DNA from: Burkholderiales bacterium
GTDB taxonomy: Bacteria > Pseudomonadota > Gammaproteobacteria > Burkholderiales > Burkholderiaceae_C
Direction of reading: 5' to 3'
NCBI GenBank assembly: GCA_026932425.1
Contig: JAIXKN010000065.1
Coordinates: forward strand, 1 to 64,000
DNA: 64,000 bases
Numbering within the stretch: position 1 is the first letter of the stretch; each line of letters starts with the position of its first letter. Position numbers and translations under genes: made by a program. Below the pieces are notes generated by a model. It did not search any database. It was not told where the DNA came from and worked only from the letters and a program-made list of their open reading frames with translations. This document shows positions 10,475 through 19,231 of the stretch, piece after piece.

Positions 10475-11413
10475 TCAGGATGGGACCAGGCGCCGCGCGG
10501 TCGCCAGGCCCTGCTCGATCGCATCGGGCGCATCGCAGGCAACGACGTGACGTGCCATGCCGCGCAGCCAGGTGAGCTGGCGCTTGGCGAGCTGACGCGT
10601 GGCTGCGACCCCGCGTGCGAGCAGCCCGCTCGTGTCGGCGGCGTCGAGCGCGGCCCAGGCCTGGCGGTAGCCGACGCAGCGCATCGACGGCAGGCCCGCG
10701 TGCAGGTCGCCGCGCGCGCGCAGCCGTTGCACTTCCTCGAGCAGGCCGGCGTCGAGCATCGCGGCGAAGCGCTCGGCGATGCGCGCGTGTAGCCAGGCGC
10801 GCGAGACGGGCTCGAGCGAGAGCATCGGCCAGGCCGCGGCATCGGTCCTGCGCGCCTGCCCCTGCCAGTCCGAGAGCGGGCGTCCGCTTGCGGCGTAGAC
10901 CTCGAGCGCGCGCTGGATGCGCTGCGCATCGTGGGGCGCGAGCCGCGCTGCGGTCCTCGGGTCGACGCGTGCAAGCTCCGCGTGCAGTGCCGGCCAGCCC
11001 TCGCGCCGCGCACGCTCGTCGATCGATTGCCGCAGCGCGGCGTCGGCCGAGGGGATCTCGTCCAGGCCCTCGCGCAGGGCCTTGAAGTACAGCATCGTGC
11101 CGCCGACCAGCAGCGGCAGGTGCCCGCGCGCGCGGATCTCGCCGGCCAGGCGCCGGGCGTCGGCGGCGAAACGCGCCGCCGAATAGGACTCGGTCGGATC
11201 GAGGATGTCGATCAGGTGGTGCGGCACCTGCGCGCGCTCGGCGGCGCTCGGCTTGGCGGTGCCGATGTCCATCCCGCGGTAGACGAGCGCCGAATCGACG
11301 CTGATGATCTCCACCGGCCAACGCGCTGCGAAGTCGCGTGCGAGCGCCAGCGCGAGCTGCGTCTTGCCCGACGCCGTCGGGCCGGCGAGGCACAGGCCCA
11401 GAGGCGGGTTCAC
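10475..11413 (-). CDS. miaA: tRNA dimethylallyltransferase
   Basis: 312 residues with GTG start. Transfers dimethylallyl to A37 of tRNAs reading UNN codons, the first step to ms2i6A. The P-loop GPTASGKT (11-18), the substrate-binding [18 protein letters not shown], the HHLID motif and [12 protein letters not shown] are diagnostic. The C-terminal KRQLTWLRG is the conserved tRNA-contact segment. Length matches MiaA (about 310). It lies downstream of mazEF on the same strand with a 53-base gap. Confidence 0.96.
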   Translation of the reverse strand: MNPPLGLCLAGPTASGKTQLALALARDFAARWPVEIISVDSALVYRGMDIGTAKPSAAERAQVPHHLIDILDPTESYSAARFAADARRLAGEIRARGHLPLLVGGTMLYFKALREGLDEIPSADAALRQSIDERARREGWPALHAELARVDPRTAARLAPHDAQRIQRALEVYAASGRPLSDWQGQARRTDAAAWPMLSLEPVSRAWLHARIAERFAAMLDAGLLEEVQRLRARGDLHAGLPSMRCVGYRQAWAALDAADTSGLLARGVAATRQLAKRQLTWLRGMARHVVACDAPDAIEQGLATARRLVPS

Positions 11414-11466
11414 GGTCGAACCTTGACGGTCATCGTGTCGTCGCCTGCAGCCTCCCCGCGCCGCGC

Positions 11467-11829
11467 TCAGCCGATGTTGATGATGGCATTCAGGCCTTCG
11501 CAGGCCTCGTTGAACAAGGGCAGCGGCAGTTGCTTCCAGGGATGAGGGCGCGCACCACGGGCACGCCAGTCGAACGATTTGGGTTGATGGGTGAGCACGT
11601 AGCCCGCTTCGCCCCGGGGTCCCACGTACTTCACCGCGAACGGGTTGGTCTCGTTCGACGCTGCGTGCGTCATCGGCAGGCCGATGACGATGCCGGTGCG
11701 CTGGTTGAAGGCTTTGGTGGAGAGCACCAGCATCGGATGCTCGTCACGCATCTCCTGCCCGCGTTGGGGGCTGAAGCCGATCCAGATCATGTCCCGGCGG
11801 TCGGGCACCCACGCGGCGCCGGTCGCCAT
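11467..11829 (-). CDS. mazF: MazF/PemK-type endoribonuclease toxin
   Basis: A 120-residue toxin that cleaves mRNA at short motifs when freed from its antitoxin. [19 protein letters not shown] is the conserved N-terminal strand and loop of the family (catalytic Arg region), followed by [15 protein letters not shown] and VIGLPMT. Its ATG overlaps the antitoxin stop by one base (TGATG at 11827-11831), the usual translational coupling. An upstream in-frame ATG would give 195 aa but reads antisense-like sequence through the antitoxin gene and is rejected. MazF of E. coli has 111 residues, ChpB 116. Confidence 0.92.
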   Translation of the reverse strand: MATGAAWVPDRRDMIWIGFSPQRGQEMRDEHPMLVLSTKAFNQRTGIVIGLPMTHAASNETNPFAVKYVGPRGEAGYVLTHQPKSFDWRARGARPHPWKQLPLPLFNEACEGLNAIINIG

Positions 11830-12092
11830 CAGAACACTTCCGTCCCGACGCGGCCGTCGGCCAGGGCTTCGCCACCGTGCACGGCAGGGTCGAAGGCGCG
11901 CAGCTTCTGCGCCAGGGTCAGCCTGGGCTTTCCGGCCAGCGGGCGTACGAGGATGCCTTCCTTCACCACCTCCACTGTCACCGGCAGGCCGCGTGCGAAC
12001 CGGGCGGCCTTGGCCACAGGTGCTGTGATGCGCACGCCCAGGCCGTTGCCCCACTCCTGAACGGTTTGTTCAACCTTCACGGCCGTCGTCAT
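11829..12092 (-). CDS. mazE: MazE-type antitoxin
   Basis: An 87-residue AbrB/MazE-fold protein that neutralises the downstream toxin and represses the operon. Residues 10-50 (VQEWGNGLGVRI, then VTVEVVKEGILVRPL) form the swapped-hairpin DNA-binding domain. The acidic, flexible tail (FDPAVHGGEALADG, then VGTEVF) is the toxin-binding part. The ATG at 12092 has GGAG about eight bases upstream and lies 30 bases below a TATACT element. The upstream extension to 12203 is rejected because it would cover that promoter. Confidence 0.9.
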   Translation of the reverse strand: MTTAVKVEQTVQEWGNGLGVRITAPVAKAARFARGLPVTVEVVKEGILVRPLAGKPRLTLAQKLRAFDPAVHGGEALADGRVGTEVF

Positions 12093-12108
12093 CGTGTCGC
12101 TCCGTCGA

Positions 12109-12128
12109 TCAACGTTGAAACAAGTATA
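12109..12128 (-). promoter_or_regulatory. mazEF promoter -10 and overlapping palindrome
   Basis: On the minus strand TATACT (12123-12128) is a good -10 hexamer 30 bases before the mazE start; the -35 is poor. The predicted transcription start falls inside a perfect 10-base palindrome TCAACGTTGA (12109-12118), well placed for autorepression by the MazE-MazF complex. The locus is clearly less GC-rich than its surroundings. Both elements were read by eye; binding is inferred. Confidence 0.5.
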
Positions 12129-12310
12129 TACGACACAGGTCTGCGAAGGAAGGCGGTCCGGCAGCGAGTCAGGAGTCACCTGATTCGAAACGATCCCAAG
12201 CATGGCTCACGCATTGAGTCAGAGGGGCTCTGGGCTGCCGGCTGCGCGCTCGTGTCGCAGTGATGACGGGCGGTGAGACAAGGCTTGGTTCGGCGTTTCC
12301 GCCTCGAGAC

Positions 12311-13534
12311 TCATCTCCGCTCCAGGCTGCGCACCAGCGTCCAGGCGACCGCGCTGATCACCACCGCCCAGAAGCCGACGCCGTAGGCCAGCGGGCGGAC
12401 CGTGCCGTCCAGCGCCACGCCCAGCCACAGCCCGATCATGAAGGCCATCAGCGCGAGCAGGAAGCCGGCAAGCGCCGAGGCCGTGCCGGCCTGGTCGGGG
12501 AAGGGGCCGACGGCAGCGGCCTGGCTCACCGGCTGGTGCACGCCGTGGCCGATCGCGAACAGCACCTGCGGCAGCGCGATCGCCCAGATCGAGTGCACGC
12601 CGAGTGCCGCCAGCGCGGCCATGCTCGCGCCGCCGGCCAGCGTGAAGAAGGCGGCGCGCTGGACCGAGCCGACCGGGCCGAAGCGCGGCACCCAGCGCCT
12701 GCAGACGAAGGTGCCGACGATGTAGGCGAGCGAGTTGCTGCCGAGCAGCAGGCCGTAGACCGCCGGTGACGCGCCCAGCACGTCCATGTAGACGAAGGAG
12801 GAGCTCGCCAGCATCGTGAACAGGCCGGCGTAGCTGGTGCTGGTGAGCAGCGCCCACGCGATGAAGACGTGGTGCCGCGCGATGCGCCGCAGATTGGCGA
12901 GCACCACGCGCGGCTGCGTCGCGTCGCGCCGGCGCGCGGGAATCGTCTCGGGGAAGCGCCAGAAGATGAAGGCCAGCACCAGGCTGCCGATCAGCGCGAC
13001 GACGGCCAGCGCCATGCGCCAGCCGCCCCAGGCGGTGACGAGCCCGCCGAGCGATGGGCTGGTGATCGCGAGCACGCCGAGACCGGTCATGCCCCAGGCC
13101 ATCACGCGCGCGCCCTCGACCGGTTCGTAGAGGTCGCGCACGATCGCGCGCGCGCAGACGACCGCAGCCGCCATGCCCACGCCCTGCACGAAGCGCCCGA
13201 GCACGAGCAGCTCGACGTTGGGCGCAAGCGCGCAGGCCAGGCTTGCGAGCGTGTAGAGGCCAAGCCCCAGCAGCAGCACCGGACGCCGGCCGATGCGGTC
13301 GGCCACCGGGCCCCAGCCGAGTTGCGCGACGCCGAAGGCCAGCAGCAGTGCGGCCATCGTCTGCTGCGCCATCGACATCGAGGCGCCGAGCGCACGCGTG
13401 AGCTGTGGCAGCGCCGGCAGGTAGAGGTCGGTCGTGACCGGCTGCAGGCCCAGCAGCAGCGCGAGCGCCAGCGCCACGCGCGCGTGACCGAGCGGCGGTG
13501 CGCTCGCGTGGCTAGACGAAACGCTCGTGCTCAT
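12311..13534 (-). CDS. MFS multidrug efflux transporter, Bcr/CflA family
   Basis: 407 residues and 12 predicted membrane helices. TTDLYLPALPQL in helix 1 and the loop GPVADRIGRRPVLL (MFS motif A) are typical of the Bcr/CflA drug:H+ antiporters. The helix 5 region GLGVLAITSPSLGGLVTAWGGWR carries the antiporter motif C like pattern. The start at 13534 (MSTSVSSSH) places the first helix near residue 20 and overlaps the 3 prime end of the pseudouridine synthase gene by 23 bases. An upstream start at 13624 is possible but adds a non-MFS Ser-rich stretch. Substrate is unknown. Confidence 0.9.
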   Translation of the reverse strand: MSTSVSSSHASAPPLGHARVALALALLLGLQPVTTDLYLPALPQLTRALGASMSMAQQTMAALLLAFGVAQLGWGPVADRIGRRPVLLLGLGLYTLASLACALAPNVELLVLGRFVQGVGMAAAVVCARAIVRDLYEPVEGARVMAWGMTGLGVLAITSPSLGGLVTAWGGWRMALAVVALIGSLVLAFIFWRFPETIPARRRDATQPRVVLANLRRIARHHVFIAWALLTSTSYAGLFTMLASSSFVYMDVLGASPAVYGLLLGSNSLAYIVGTFVCRRWVPRFGPVGSVQRAAFFTLAGGASMAALAALGVHSIWAIALPQVLFAIGHGVHQPVSQAAAVGPFPDQAGTASALAGFLLALMAFMIGLWLGVALDGTVRPLAYGVGFWAVVISAVAWTLVRSLERR

Positions 13535-14468
13535 CCAGATATCGCCATTGACCGGGGGGCAGCGCGCCGAGGACGACGCTGCCGATGCGCACGCGCTTGA
13601 GCGCGAGCACGTCGAGCCCGACAAGATCGCACATGCGGCGGACTTGCCGCTTACGGCCTTCGCGCAGCACGAAGCGAAGCTGGTCCTCGTTCTGCCAGCT
13701 CACGCGCGCCGGCCGCAGCTTCACGCCGTCGAGCTCGAGCCCGTGGCGCAGCCGCTCGAGCTGCTCGTCGGGCATGCGGCCGCGCCCGCGCCAGGCGACG
13801 CGGACGAGGTACTCCTTCTCGACGCGGGTCTCGCTGCCGATCAGCAGCCGGGCGATGCGGCCGTCCTGCGTCAGCACGAGCAGGCCGGTGGAGTCGATGT
13901 CCAGCCGCCCGGCAGGCGCCAGGCCCCGGAGCTGGCCGGGGTGGAAGCGCTGGCGCGAGCGGTCGCCGCTCCAGTGGTTCTCGGGCCGGATCAGCGAGAC
14001 CGCCGGCGCGTAGCCGTCCTCGGCCTGCCCGCTGACGTAGCCGATGGGCTTGTGCAGCAGGATCGTCACGAGGCGGGCCTGCTGCGTTCGCGCGCGTTCG
14101 TCGACCTCGATCACCGCGTCCATGCGGGCGCGCTGGCCGAGCACCGCGAGCTGCCCGTCGACCCTCACCCAGCCGGCTTCGATCCAGGCGTCGGCCTCGC
14201 GGCGAGAGGCGAGGCCCCGTTCGGTCATCAGCCTGGAGACGCGCGGCAGGCCGGCTTCCGCGGGCCGGGCGTCGTCGCGCGGGGCGCTTGCCGCGGGCGC
14301 AGCGGTCGCGGCAGGTGCGGCAGGTACAGCGGGTGCAGCGGGTGCCGCTCGCGCTGCCGTCTCGCGCGCTGCCGAGGGATGCGGCCGCCGGCCCCCGCGC
14401 ACCGGGCGCCGCGCGGGGTCGCGTACCGCGCCGGGATGCTTGACGCCCAGGGTCTTGCGTTCGCTCAT
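13512..14468 (-). CDS. 23S rRNA pseudouridine synthase, RluB/E/F family
   Basis: 318 residues. After a basic N-terminal tail and an Ala/Pro-rich linker (about 38-66), an S4 RNA-binding domain (RLMTERGLASRREADAWI) is followed by the RsuA-type catalytic domain. GRLDIDSTGLLVLTQDG contains the catalytic Asp, and HKPIGYVSGQ and EGRKRQVRRM are conserved flanking motifs. The tail and the VSGQ version of the KP motif suggest the RluF branch (U2604), but RluB cannot be excluded. The ATG at 14468 is the first plausible start; a longer frame to 15182 runs antisense-like through the YitT gene and is rejected. Confidence 0.88.
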   Translation of the reverse strand: MSERKTLGVKHPGAVRDPARRPVRGGRRPHPSAARETAARAAPAAPAVPAAPAATAAPAASAPRDDARPAEAGLPRVSRLMTERGLASRREADAWIEAGWVRVDGQLAVLGQRARMDAVIEVDERARTQQARLVTILLHKPIGYVSGQAEDGYAPAVSLIRPENHWSGDRSRQRFHPGQLRGLAPAGRLDIDSTGLLVLTQDGRIARLLIGSETRVEKEYLVRVAWRGRGRMPDEQLERLRHGLELDGVKLRPARVSWQNEDQLRFVLREGRKRQVRRMCDLVGLDVLALKRVRIGSVVLGALPPGQWRYLDEHERFV

Positions 14469-14500
14469 GAGGGCGCGATTGCACCACGCCCGCGGCATTC

Positions 14501-15109
14501 CTACACCGCGACGTAGCGCCCGGGCTTGTGGTTCACCGCCAGCGCGAAATTCAGCGCCAGCGCGCCCAGCACCGACAGCGCCAGGCGCGGCGGCGTGACC
14601 CAGGGCGTGGCCGCGAGCAGGATGAGCACGTCGATCGCCATCTGCACCTTGCCCGCGCGCCATCCGCGCCGCTCCTGCAGCCACAGCGCGAGCACGTTCA
14701 GGCCGCCCAGGCTGGACTCGTGCCGGAAGAGGATCAGGAAGCCGGCGCCGGCCATCAGGCCGCCGGCCAGCGCCGCGAAGAGCGGGTTCACGGCGCCGAG
14801 CACCAGCCAGCCGGGCATCGCTTCGGTCAGCAGCGCCAGCAGCGCGACGGCAAGCACGGTCTTGATCGTGAAGCGCGGGCCCATGCGCAGCCAGGCCAGG
14901 CCGTAGAAGGGCAGGTTGAGGATGAAGAAGACGGGTCCGAAGGGCCAGCCGGTCGCGTAGTGGATCACCAGGCCCATGCCGGTGACGCCGCCGGTGATCA
15001 TCCCGGCCTGCTGGAAGAGCACGAGCGCCACGGCGACGAAGAGCGTGCCCGTGGCCAGCGCCTGCGCGTCCTCGAGCAGGCTGTGACGTGGCGCCGGTGC
15101 AGGGTTCAC
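14501..15109 (-). CDS. YitT family membrane protein
   Basis: 202 residues, about six membrane segments: LATGTLFVAVALVLFQQAG, then GVTGMGLVIHYATGW, FGPVFFILNLPFYGLAW and so on. ITGGVTGMGL and ESSLGGLNVLALWLQ are conserved YitT family motifs. The GTG start at 15109 overlaps the DUF2788 stop as GTGA. Transport function is not established for the family. It forms a coupled pair with the small DUF2788 protein. Confidence 0.86.
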   Translation of the reverse strand: MNPAPAPRHSLLEDAQALATGTLFVAVALVLFQQAGMITGGVTGMGLVIHYATGWPFGPVFFILNLPFYGLAWLRMGPRFTIKTVLAVALLALLTEAMPGWLVLGAVNPLFAALAGGLMAGAGFLILFRHESSLGGLNVLALWLQERRGWRAGKVQMAIDVLILLAATPWVTPPRLALSVLGALALNFALAVNHKPGRYVAV

Positions 15110-15324
15110 TCGCCGACCCCGCCGAGGAAGTACTTGATGAGGCCCTTGGCGACGAAGCCGAGCATGCCGAAGCCCAGCGCAAGGAAGAGCACGAAGGTCC
15201 CGAAGCGCCCCGCCTTGGAGTCGCGCGCGAGCTTGAAGATGATGAAGACCATGAAGAGCATGAAGGCCGAGACGCCGAAGGTCAGGCCGAACTCCGAGAT
15301 CTGTTCTTCCGTGTAACCGAACAT
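15106..15324 (-). CDS. Small membrane protein, DUF2788 family
   Basis: 72 residues with two membrane helices (about 14-32 and 41-66) separated by ARDSKAGRFGT. The opening MFGYTEEQISEFGLTFGV and the GTFVLFLALGFGMLGFVAK block are the conserved DUF2788 pattern, found in beta- and gammaproteobacteria. Function is unknown. The four-base overlap with the YitT gene suggests the two act or are regulated together. Confidence 0.86.
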   Translation of the reverse strand: MFGYTEEQISEFGLTFGVSAFMLFMVFIIFKLARDSKAGRFGTFVLFLALGFGMLGFVAKGLIKYFLGGVGE

Positions 15325-15378
15325 GCTTGCTCGAGGAGTGATGCGGTGGGGATCTCGCGGCGAGGCCGGGATGCCGGG

Positions 15379-16455
15379 TCAGGCAGGCGTCGGATCGGTT
15401 GTGGCCAGCCGCGCTGCCAGGGCCGCGAACTCGGCCTCGTCGCCCTGCTCGATCACCAGCTGCGGCGCCGTGGACAGGCCCGGGTAGCTGCGCTGCATCG
15501 AGCGCTCGTAGAGCGGATCGTAGTGCTCCTGCAGCAGCGCGGCGACGAGCTGCGGCCACTGCCGCGCCCGCGCGAGCGCCTGCCAGCGCGAGACGCGCTC
15601 GCCGCCGCGCAGCGCGCGCAGGCCTTCGAGCAGCGCGCACAGGGCCTCGGGTGCGAGCGTGCTTTCCTCGTAGTCGGCCAGCAGCAGCGCCACGCGCGCG
15701 GTGTCGGCCGTGGCCACGCGCAGCGGCTGCCCGCGCGCGTGCATCTGCGCCAGCAGCGGCGGCGGCACCGACAGGCGGCCGATCTTCGCGCTCTCGCTCT
15801 CGACGAAGACCGGACGCGCCGGGTCGAGCCGGCGCAGCGCGTCCCACACGAGCGTGTCGAAGCGCTTCTGCGTCGGCTGCGGCAGGCCGGGCAGCGCCCC
15901 GAGCACCGAGCCGCGGTGCTGTGCCATGCCTTCCAGATCCAGCACCTGTGCACCGGCTGCGCGCAGCGCCTGCAGCAGCCGCGTCTTGCCGCTGCCGGTG
16001 CGCCCGCAGAGCACGCGCAAGTCCAGCGCCTGGGCCAGCGGGCCGATCGCCTCGCGCACGTGCGCGCGGAAGGCCTTGTAGCCGCCGCGCAGTTGCGCGG
16101 TCTGGAATCCGATCTGCGCGAGCACCAGCGCCAGGCTTCCCGAACGCTGGCCACCACGCCAGCAGTAGACGAGCGGGCGCCACTGCCGTGGCTTGTCGGC
16201 CAGGTGCGCGTCCAGGTGTGCGGCGATGTTGCGGCAGACGAGTGCGGCGCCGATCTTGCGTGCCGCCAGCGGCGATTCCTGCACGTAGACCGTCCCCACG
16301 CGCGCGCGCTCTTCGTCGTCGAGCACCGGCCAGTTCAGCGCGCCGGGCAGGTGATCGTCGGCGTATTCGGCGGGCGAGCGCGCGTCGATCAGCGCATCGA
16401 AGGCGCCGGGCGCGAGCGCCTGCTCGACATCGACGATCTTCGGGCTCATCGCCAT
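15379..16455 (-). CDS. mnmH: tRNA 2-selenouridine synthase (geranylated intermediate route)
   Basis: 358 residues. Replaces sulfur with selenium at U34 of Lys, Glu and Gln tRNAs using selenophosphate, via S-geranyl-2-thiouridine. An N-terminal rhodanese domain has the active Cys98 in VYCWRGGQRSGS, followed by a P-loop domain GRTGSGKT (about 150). Length matches SelU/MnmH (about 360). No selD (selenophosphate synthase) occurs in the window; it must be elsewhere for selenium insertion to work. Without it the enzyme would leave geranylthiouridine. ATG at 16455; a second Met two codons later (16449) is equally possible. Confidence 0.94.
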   Translation of the reverse strand: MAMSPKIVDVEQALAPGAFDALIDARSPAEYADDHLPGALNWPVLDDEERARVGTVYVQESPLAARKIGAALVCRNIAAHLDAHLADKPRQWRPLVYCWRGGQRSGSLALVLAQIGFQTAQLRGGYKAFRAHVREAIGPLAQALDLRVLCGRTGSGKTRLLQALRAAGAQVLDLEGMAQHRGSVLGALPGLPQPTQKRFDTLVWDALRRLDPARPVFVESESAKIGRLSVPPPLLAQMHARGQPLRVATADTARVALLLADYEESTLAPEALCALLEGLRALRGGERVSRWQALARARQWPQLVAALLQEHYDPLYERSMQRSYPGLSTAPQLVIEQGDEAEFAALAARLATTDPTPA

Positions 16456-16484
16456 TTTTGGGCGCTCGTATGCAGGTCCGCTGC

Positions 16485-19217
16485 TCAGGTCGGGGTGCCG
16501 ATCGCGTCGAGCAGCTCGCTCTCGATCTGCAGCTGTACGCGCGGCTGCTGCAGCGCCGCGCCGTCGACCAGGAAGACATCCTCGACGCGCTCGCCGAGCG
16601 TCGTCACCTTCGCCGTCTGCAGGTTGACCTGATGGCGCGCGAGCACGCGCGCGATCGCGTAGAGCAGCCCGGTGCGGTCGCTCGCGGTCACGGTGAGCAG
16701 CCAGCGCTGCGCGCGCTCGTCGGGTGCAAGCGTCACGCTCGGTGCGACCGGGAACGAGCGCATCCGGCGCGAGACGCGCACACGCCCCGGTTCACGCAGC
16801 GGGCGCTCGTCGGCGAGCGCGCGCATTGCCTGCGCCTGCATGCGCGCCCGCAGCGCGCGTTGAGCGGCCTCGTCCGCGTCGCCATCGTCGCCCTCGTGCA
16901 GCCGGGTGCCGACGACCTGGAAGGTGTCGAGCGCATAGCCGTCGCTCGTCGTGTGCACGCGCGCGTCCTGGATGCTGAAGCCGGCCGCGTCGAAGTAGCC
17001 GCAGATGCGCGCGAAGAGGTCGGGCCGGTCGCGCACGTAGAACAGCATCTGCAGCCCCTGGCCGTGGGCCGAGGCGCGTGCGCGCACGACCGGATCAAGG
17101 CTACCGACATGCGCAGCCAGCTCGAGCGCGTGCCAGGCCAGCTCGTCGGCGTCGTGGCGCGCGAAGTAGCCCACGTCCAGCGTTTGCCACAGCGCCTCCT
17201 CGCTGCCGGGCGCGCCACCCATGCGGGCCAGGCGCTGCCGCGCCTCGGCGCGCCGCGCCTCGATCTCGGCCTGCAGGTTCGGTCGCGCGCCGCCGAGCGC
17301 GCGCAGCGCGAGCCGGTAGAGATCCTCGAGCAGCTTGCCCTTCCACGCGTTCCACACCGTCGGGCCGGTGCCACGGATGTCGGCCACCGTCAGCAGGTAC
17401 AGCGCGGTGAGCGTGCGCTCGTCGCCGACGAGGGCGGCAAAGCGCGCGATCACCTCCGGGTCGTAGAGGTCTTCCTTCTGCGCGACGCGGCTCATCGTCA
17501 GGTGCTCGCGCACGAGGAATTCGATCAGGCGTGCGTCCTCGCCCTGGATGTCGTGTGCACGGCAGAAGCGCCGCGCCTCGCGCGCGCCGAGCTCGCTGTG
17601 GTCTCCGCGCCGACCCTTGGCGACGTCGTGGAAGAGCGCCGCCACGTACAGCACCCAGGGCGCATCGAAGCCCGCGGCGAGCTGGCTGCAGAGCGGGTAC
17701 TCGTGCGCGTGCTCGGGGATCAGGAAGCGGCGCACGTTGCGCACCACCATCAGGATGTGCTGGTCGACCGTGTAGACGTGGAAGAGGTCGTGCTGCATGC
17801 GCCCGACGATGCGGCGGAACACCCACAGGTAGCGCCCGAGCACGCTGGTCGCGTTCATCTGCCGCAGCGCGTGCGTCTGCCCGCTCGGCTGGCGCAGGAT
17901 CTGCATGAAGAGCTCGCGGTTGCGCGGGTCGCGCCGGAAGGAGGCGCCCATCAGCGTGCGCGCGTTGTAGAGCGCGCGCAGCGTGCGCGCCGAGAAGCCG
18001 CGCAGCCCCGGCGTCTGCTGGAAGACGAGGAAGGTCTCGAGGATCGCGTGCGGGTCCTCCTCGTAGAGCCGGTCGTGCGCGACCTCGAGCATGCCGCCGC
18101 GGTCGAGGAAGCGTTCGTTGATCGGCTGCATCGGCGCGCGCTCGGTGCCGGTGATGCGCTCCTCGATGTTCAGCAGCACGATCTCGTTGAGCTGCGTCAC
18201 CGCCTTGGCCGCCCAGTAGTAGCGGTGCATCAGCCGCTCGGAGCAGTGCTGCTCGTCGGTGGAGCACAGCTGGAAGCTCTCGGCCACCGCGGTCTGCAGG
18301 TCGAAGAGCAGGCGGTCCTCGCGCCGGCCGGCAACGAGGTGCAGCCGCGCGCGGATGAGCTTGAGCGTGCCTTCGTGCTGGCGCAGCCGCCGCGCCTCGA
18401 AGGGCGTCAGCAGGCCCTTGGCACAGAGCTCGCTCCAGTTGCGCCCCAGGCCCGCGGCGCGGGCGACCCAGATCAGCACGTGCAGGTCGCGCAGCCCGCC
18501 GGGGCTTTCCTTGCAGTTGGGTTCGAGCGCGTAGGGCGTGCCCTCGTACTTGACGTGGCGCTGTCGCATCTCGAGCGTCTTCGCGCGCAGGAAGGCGCGT
18601 GCGTCCATCGCCGCGTCCATCGTCTCGACGAGCTGCTGGAAGAGCGCAGGCTCGCCGCAGACCAGCCGGCTCTCCAGCACCGCGGTCTGCACCGTGATGT
18701 CGCGCAAGGCCTCGGAGCGGCACTCGGCGACGCTGCGCACCGAGGAGCCGATCGCCAGGCCGCTGTCCCAGCACAGCGTGACGAAGCGCTCGATCGCTTC
18801 GCGCGTCGGCGCTTCACCGCGATGCGGTCCGCCGGCCTCGTCCACCTCATCTGCATCACACGCCTCGGGTCGCAGCACGAGCACGTCGACGTCGGACTCC
18901 GGGAAGAGCTCGGCGCGCCCGTAGCCGCCCACGGCCACGAGCGCGAGGCCGGCCGGGACGCCGGCCTGCTGCCAGAGCGTGGTGAGCGTGCGGTCCACAT
19001 GCTGCGTCAGCGCGCGCACGAGCCGCGCGGTGGCCGCCACGCGCGGCGGCGCGGCGGCGAACTCGGCGAGCAGCCGCGCCTTGCCGTCACGGTATTGCGC
19101 GCGCAGCGCCGCGAGATCGGCCGCGGCTGGCTGCATCGGCGCTTCGGGTCTTGCCGACGTCTGCGGCGGACCGCCGAGTTCGGACGCCACGGGCGAGGGC
19201 AGCGCCGCCGCGCCCAT
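16485..19217 (-). CDS. glnD: PII uridylyltransferase / uridylyl-removing enzyme
   Basis: 910 residues. Senses glutamine and adds or removes UMP on PII proteins. The nucleotidyltransferase motif VGGYGRAELFPESDVDVL (about 97-112, Asp109 and Asp111) is intact. A GlnD helical domain follows, then an HD domain (LFHDVAKGRRGDHSELG, about 525) for uridylyl removal. Two ACT domains at the C terminus start near 720 and 838 (TASDRTGLLYAIARVL). The start at 19217 lies 14 bases after the map stop; ATG 19136 (MQPAAAD) would give 883 aa, nearer E. coli GlnD (890). Co-directional with map. Confidence 0.95.
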   Translation of the reverse strand: MGAAALPSPVASELGGPPQTSARPEAPMQPAAADLAALRAQYRDGKARLLAEFAAAPPRVAATARLVRALTQHVDRTLTTLWQQAGVPAGLALVAVGGYGRAELFPESDVDVLVLRPEACDADEVDEAGGPHRGEAPTREAIERFVTLCWDSGLAIGSSVRSVAECRSEALRDITVQTAVLESRLVCGEPALFQQLVETMDAAMDARAFLRAKTLEMRQRHVKYEGTPYALEPNCKESPGGLRDLHVLIWVARAAGLGRNWSELCAKGLLTPFEARRLRQHEGTLKLIRARLHLVAGRREDRLLFDLQTAVAESFQLCSTDEQHCSERLMHRYYWAAKAVTQLNEIVLLNIEERITGTERAPMQPINERFLDRGGMLEVAHDRLYEEDPHAILETFLVFQQTPGLRGFSARTLRALYNARTLMGASFRRDPRNRELFMQILRQPSGQTHALRQMNATSVLGRYLWVFRRIVGRMQHDLFHVYTVDQHILMVVRNVRRFLIPEHAHEYPLCSQLAAGFDAPWVLYVAALFHDVAKGRRGDHSELGAREARRFCRAHDIQGEDARLIEFLVREHLTMSRVAQKEDLYDPEVIARFAALVGDERTLTALYLLTVADIRGTGPTVWNAWKGKLLEDLYRLALRALGGARPNLQAEIEARRAEARQRLARMGGAPGSEEALWQTLDVGYFARHDADELAWHALELAAHVGSLDPVVRARASAHGQGLQMLFYVRDRPDLFARICGYFDAAGFSIQDARVHTTSDGYALDTFQVVGTRLHEGDDGDADEAAQRALRARMQAQAMRALADERPLREPGRVRVSRRMRSFPVAPSVTLAPDERAQRWLLTVTASDRTGLLYAIARVLARHQVNLQTAKVTTLGERVEDVFLVDGAALQQPRVQLQIESELLDAIGTPT

Positions 19218-19231
19218 GACGGTCGATCGGC

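Noticed and set aside
14290..14360. Repeat-rich DNA in the pseudouridine synthase gene as a mobile or regulatory repeat
   Set aside because: It is an imperfect GCA/GGT-type run encoding an Ala/Pro linker; ordinary low-complexity coding sequence.
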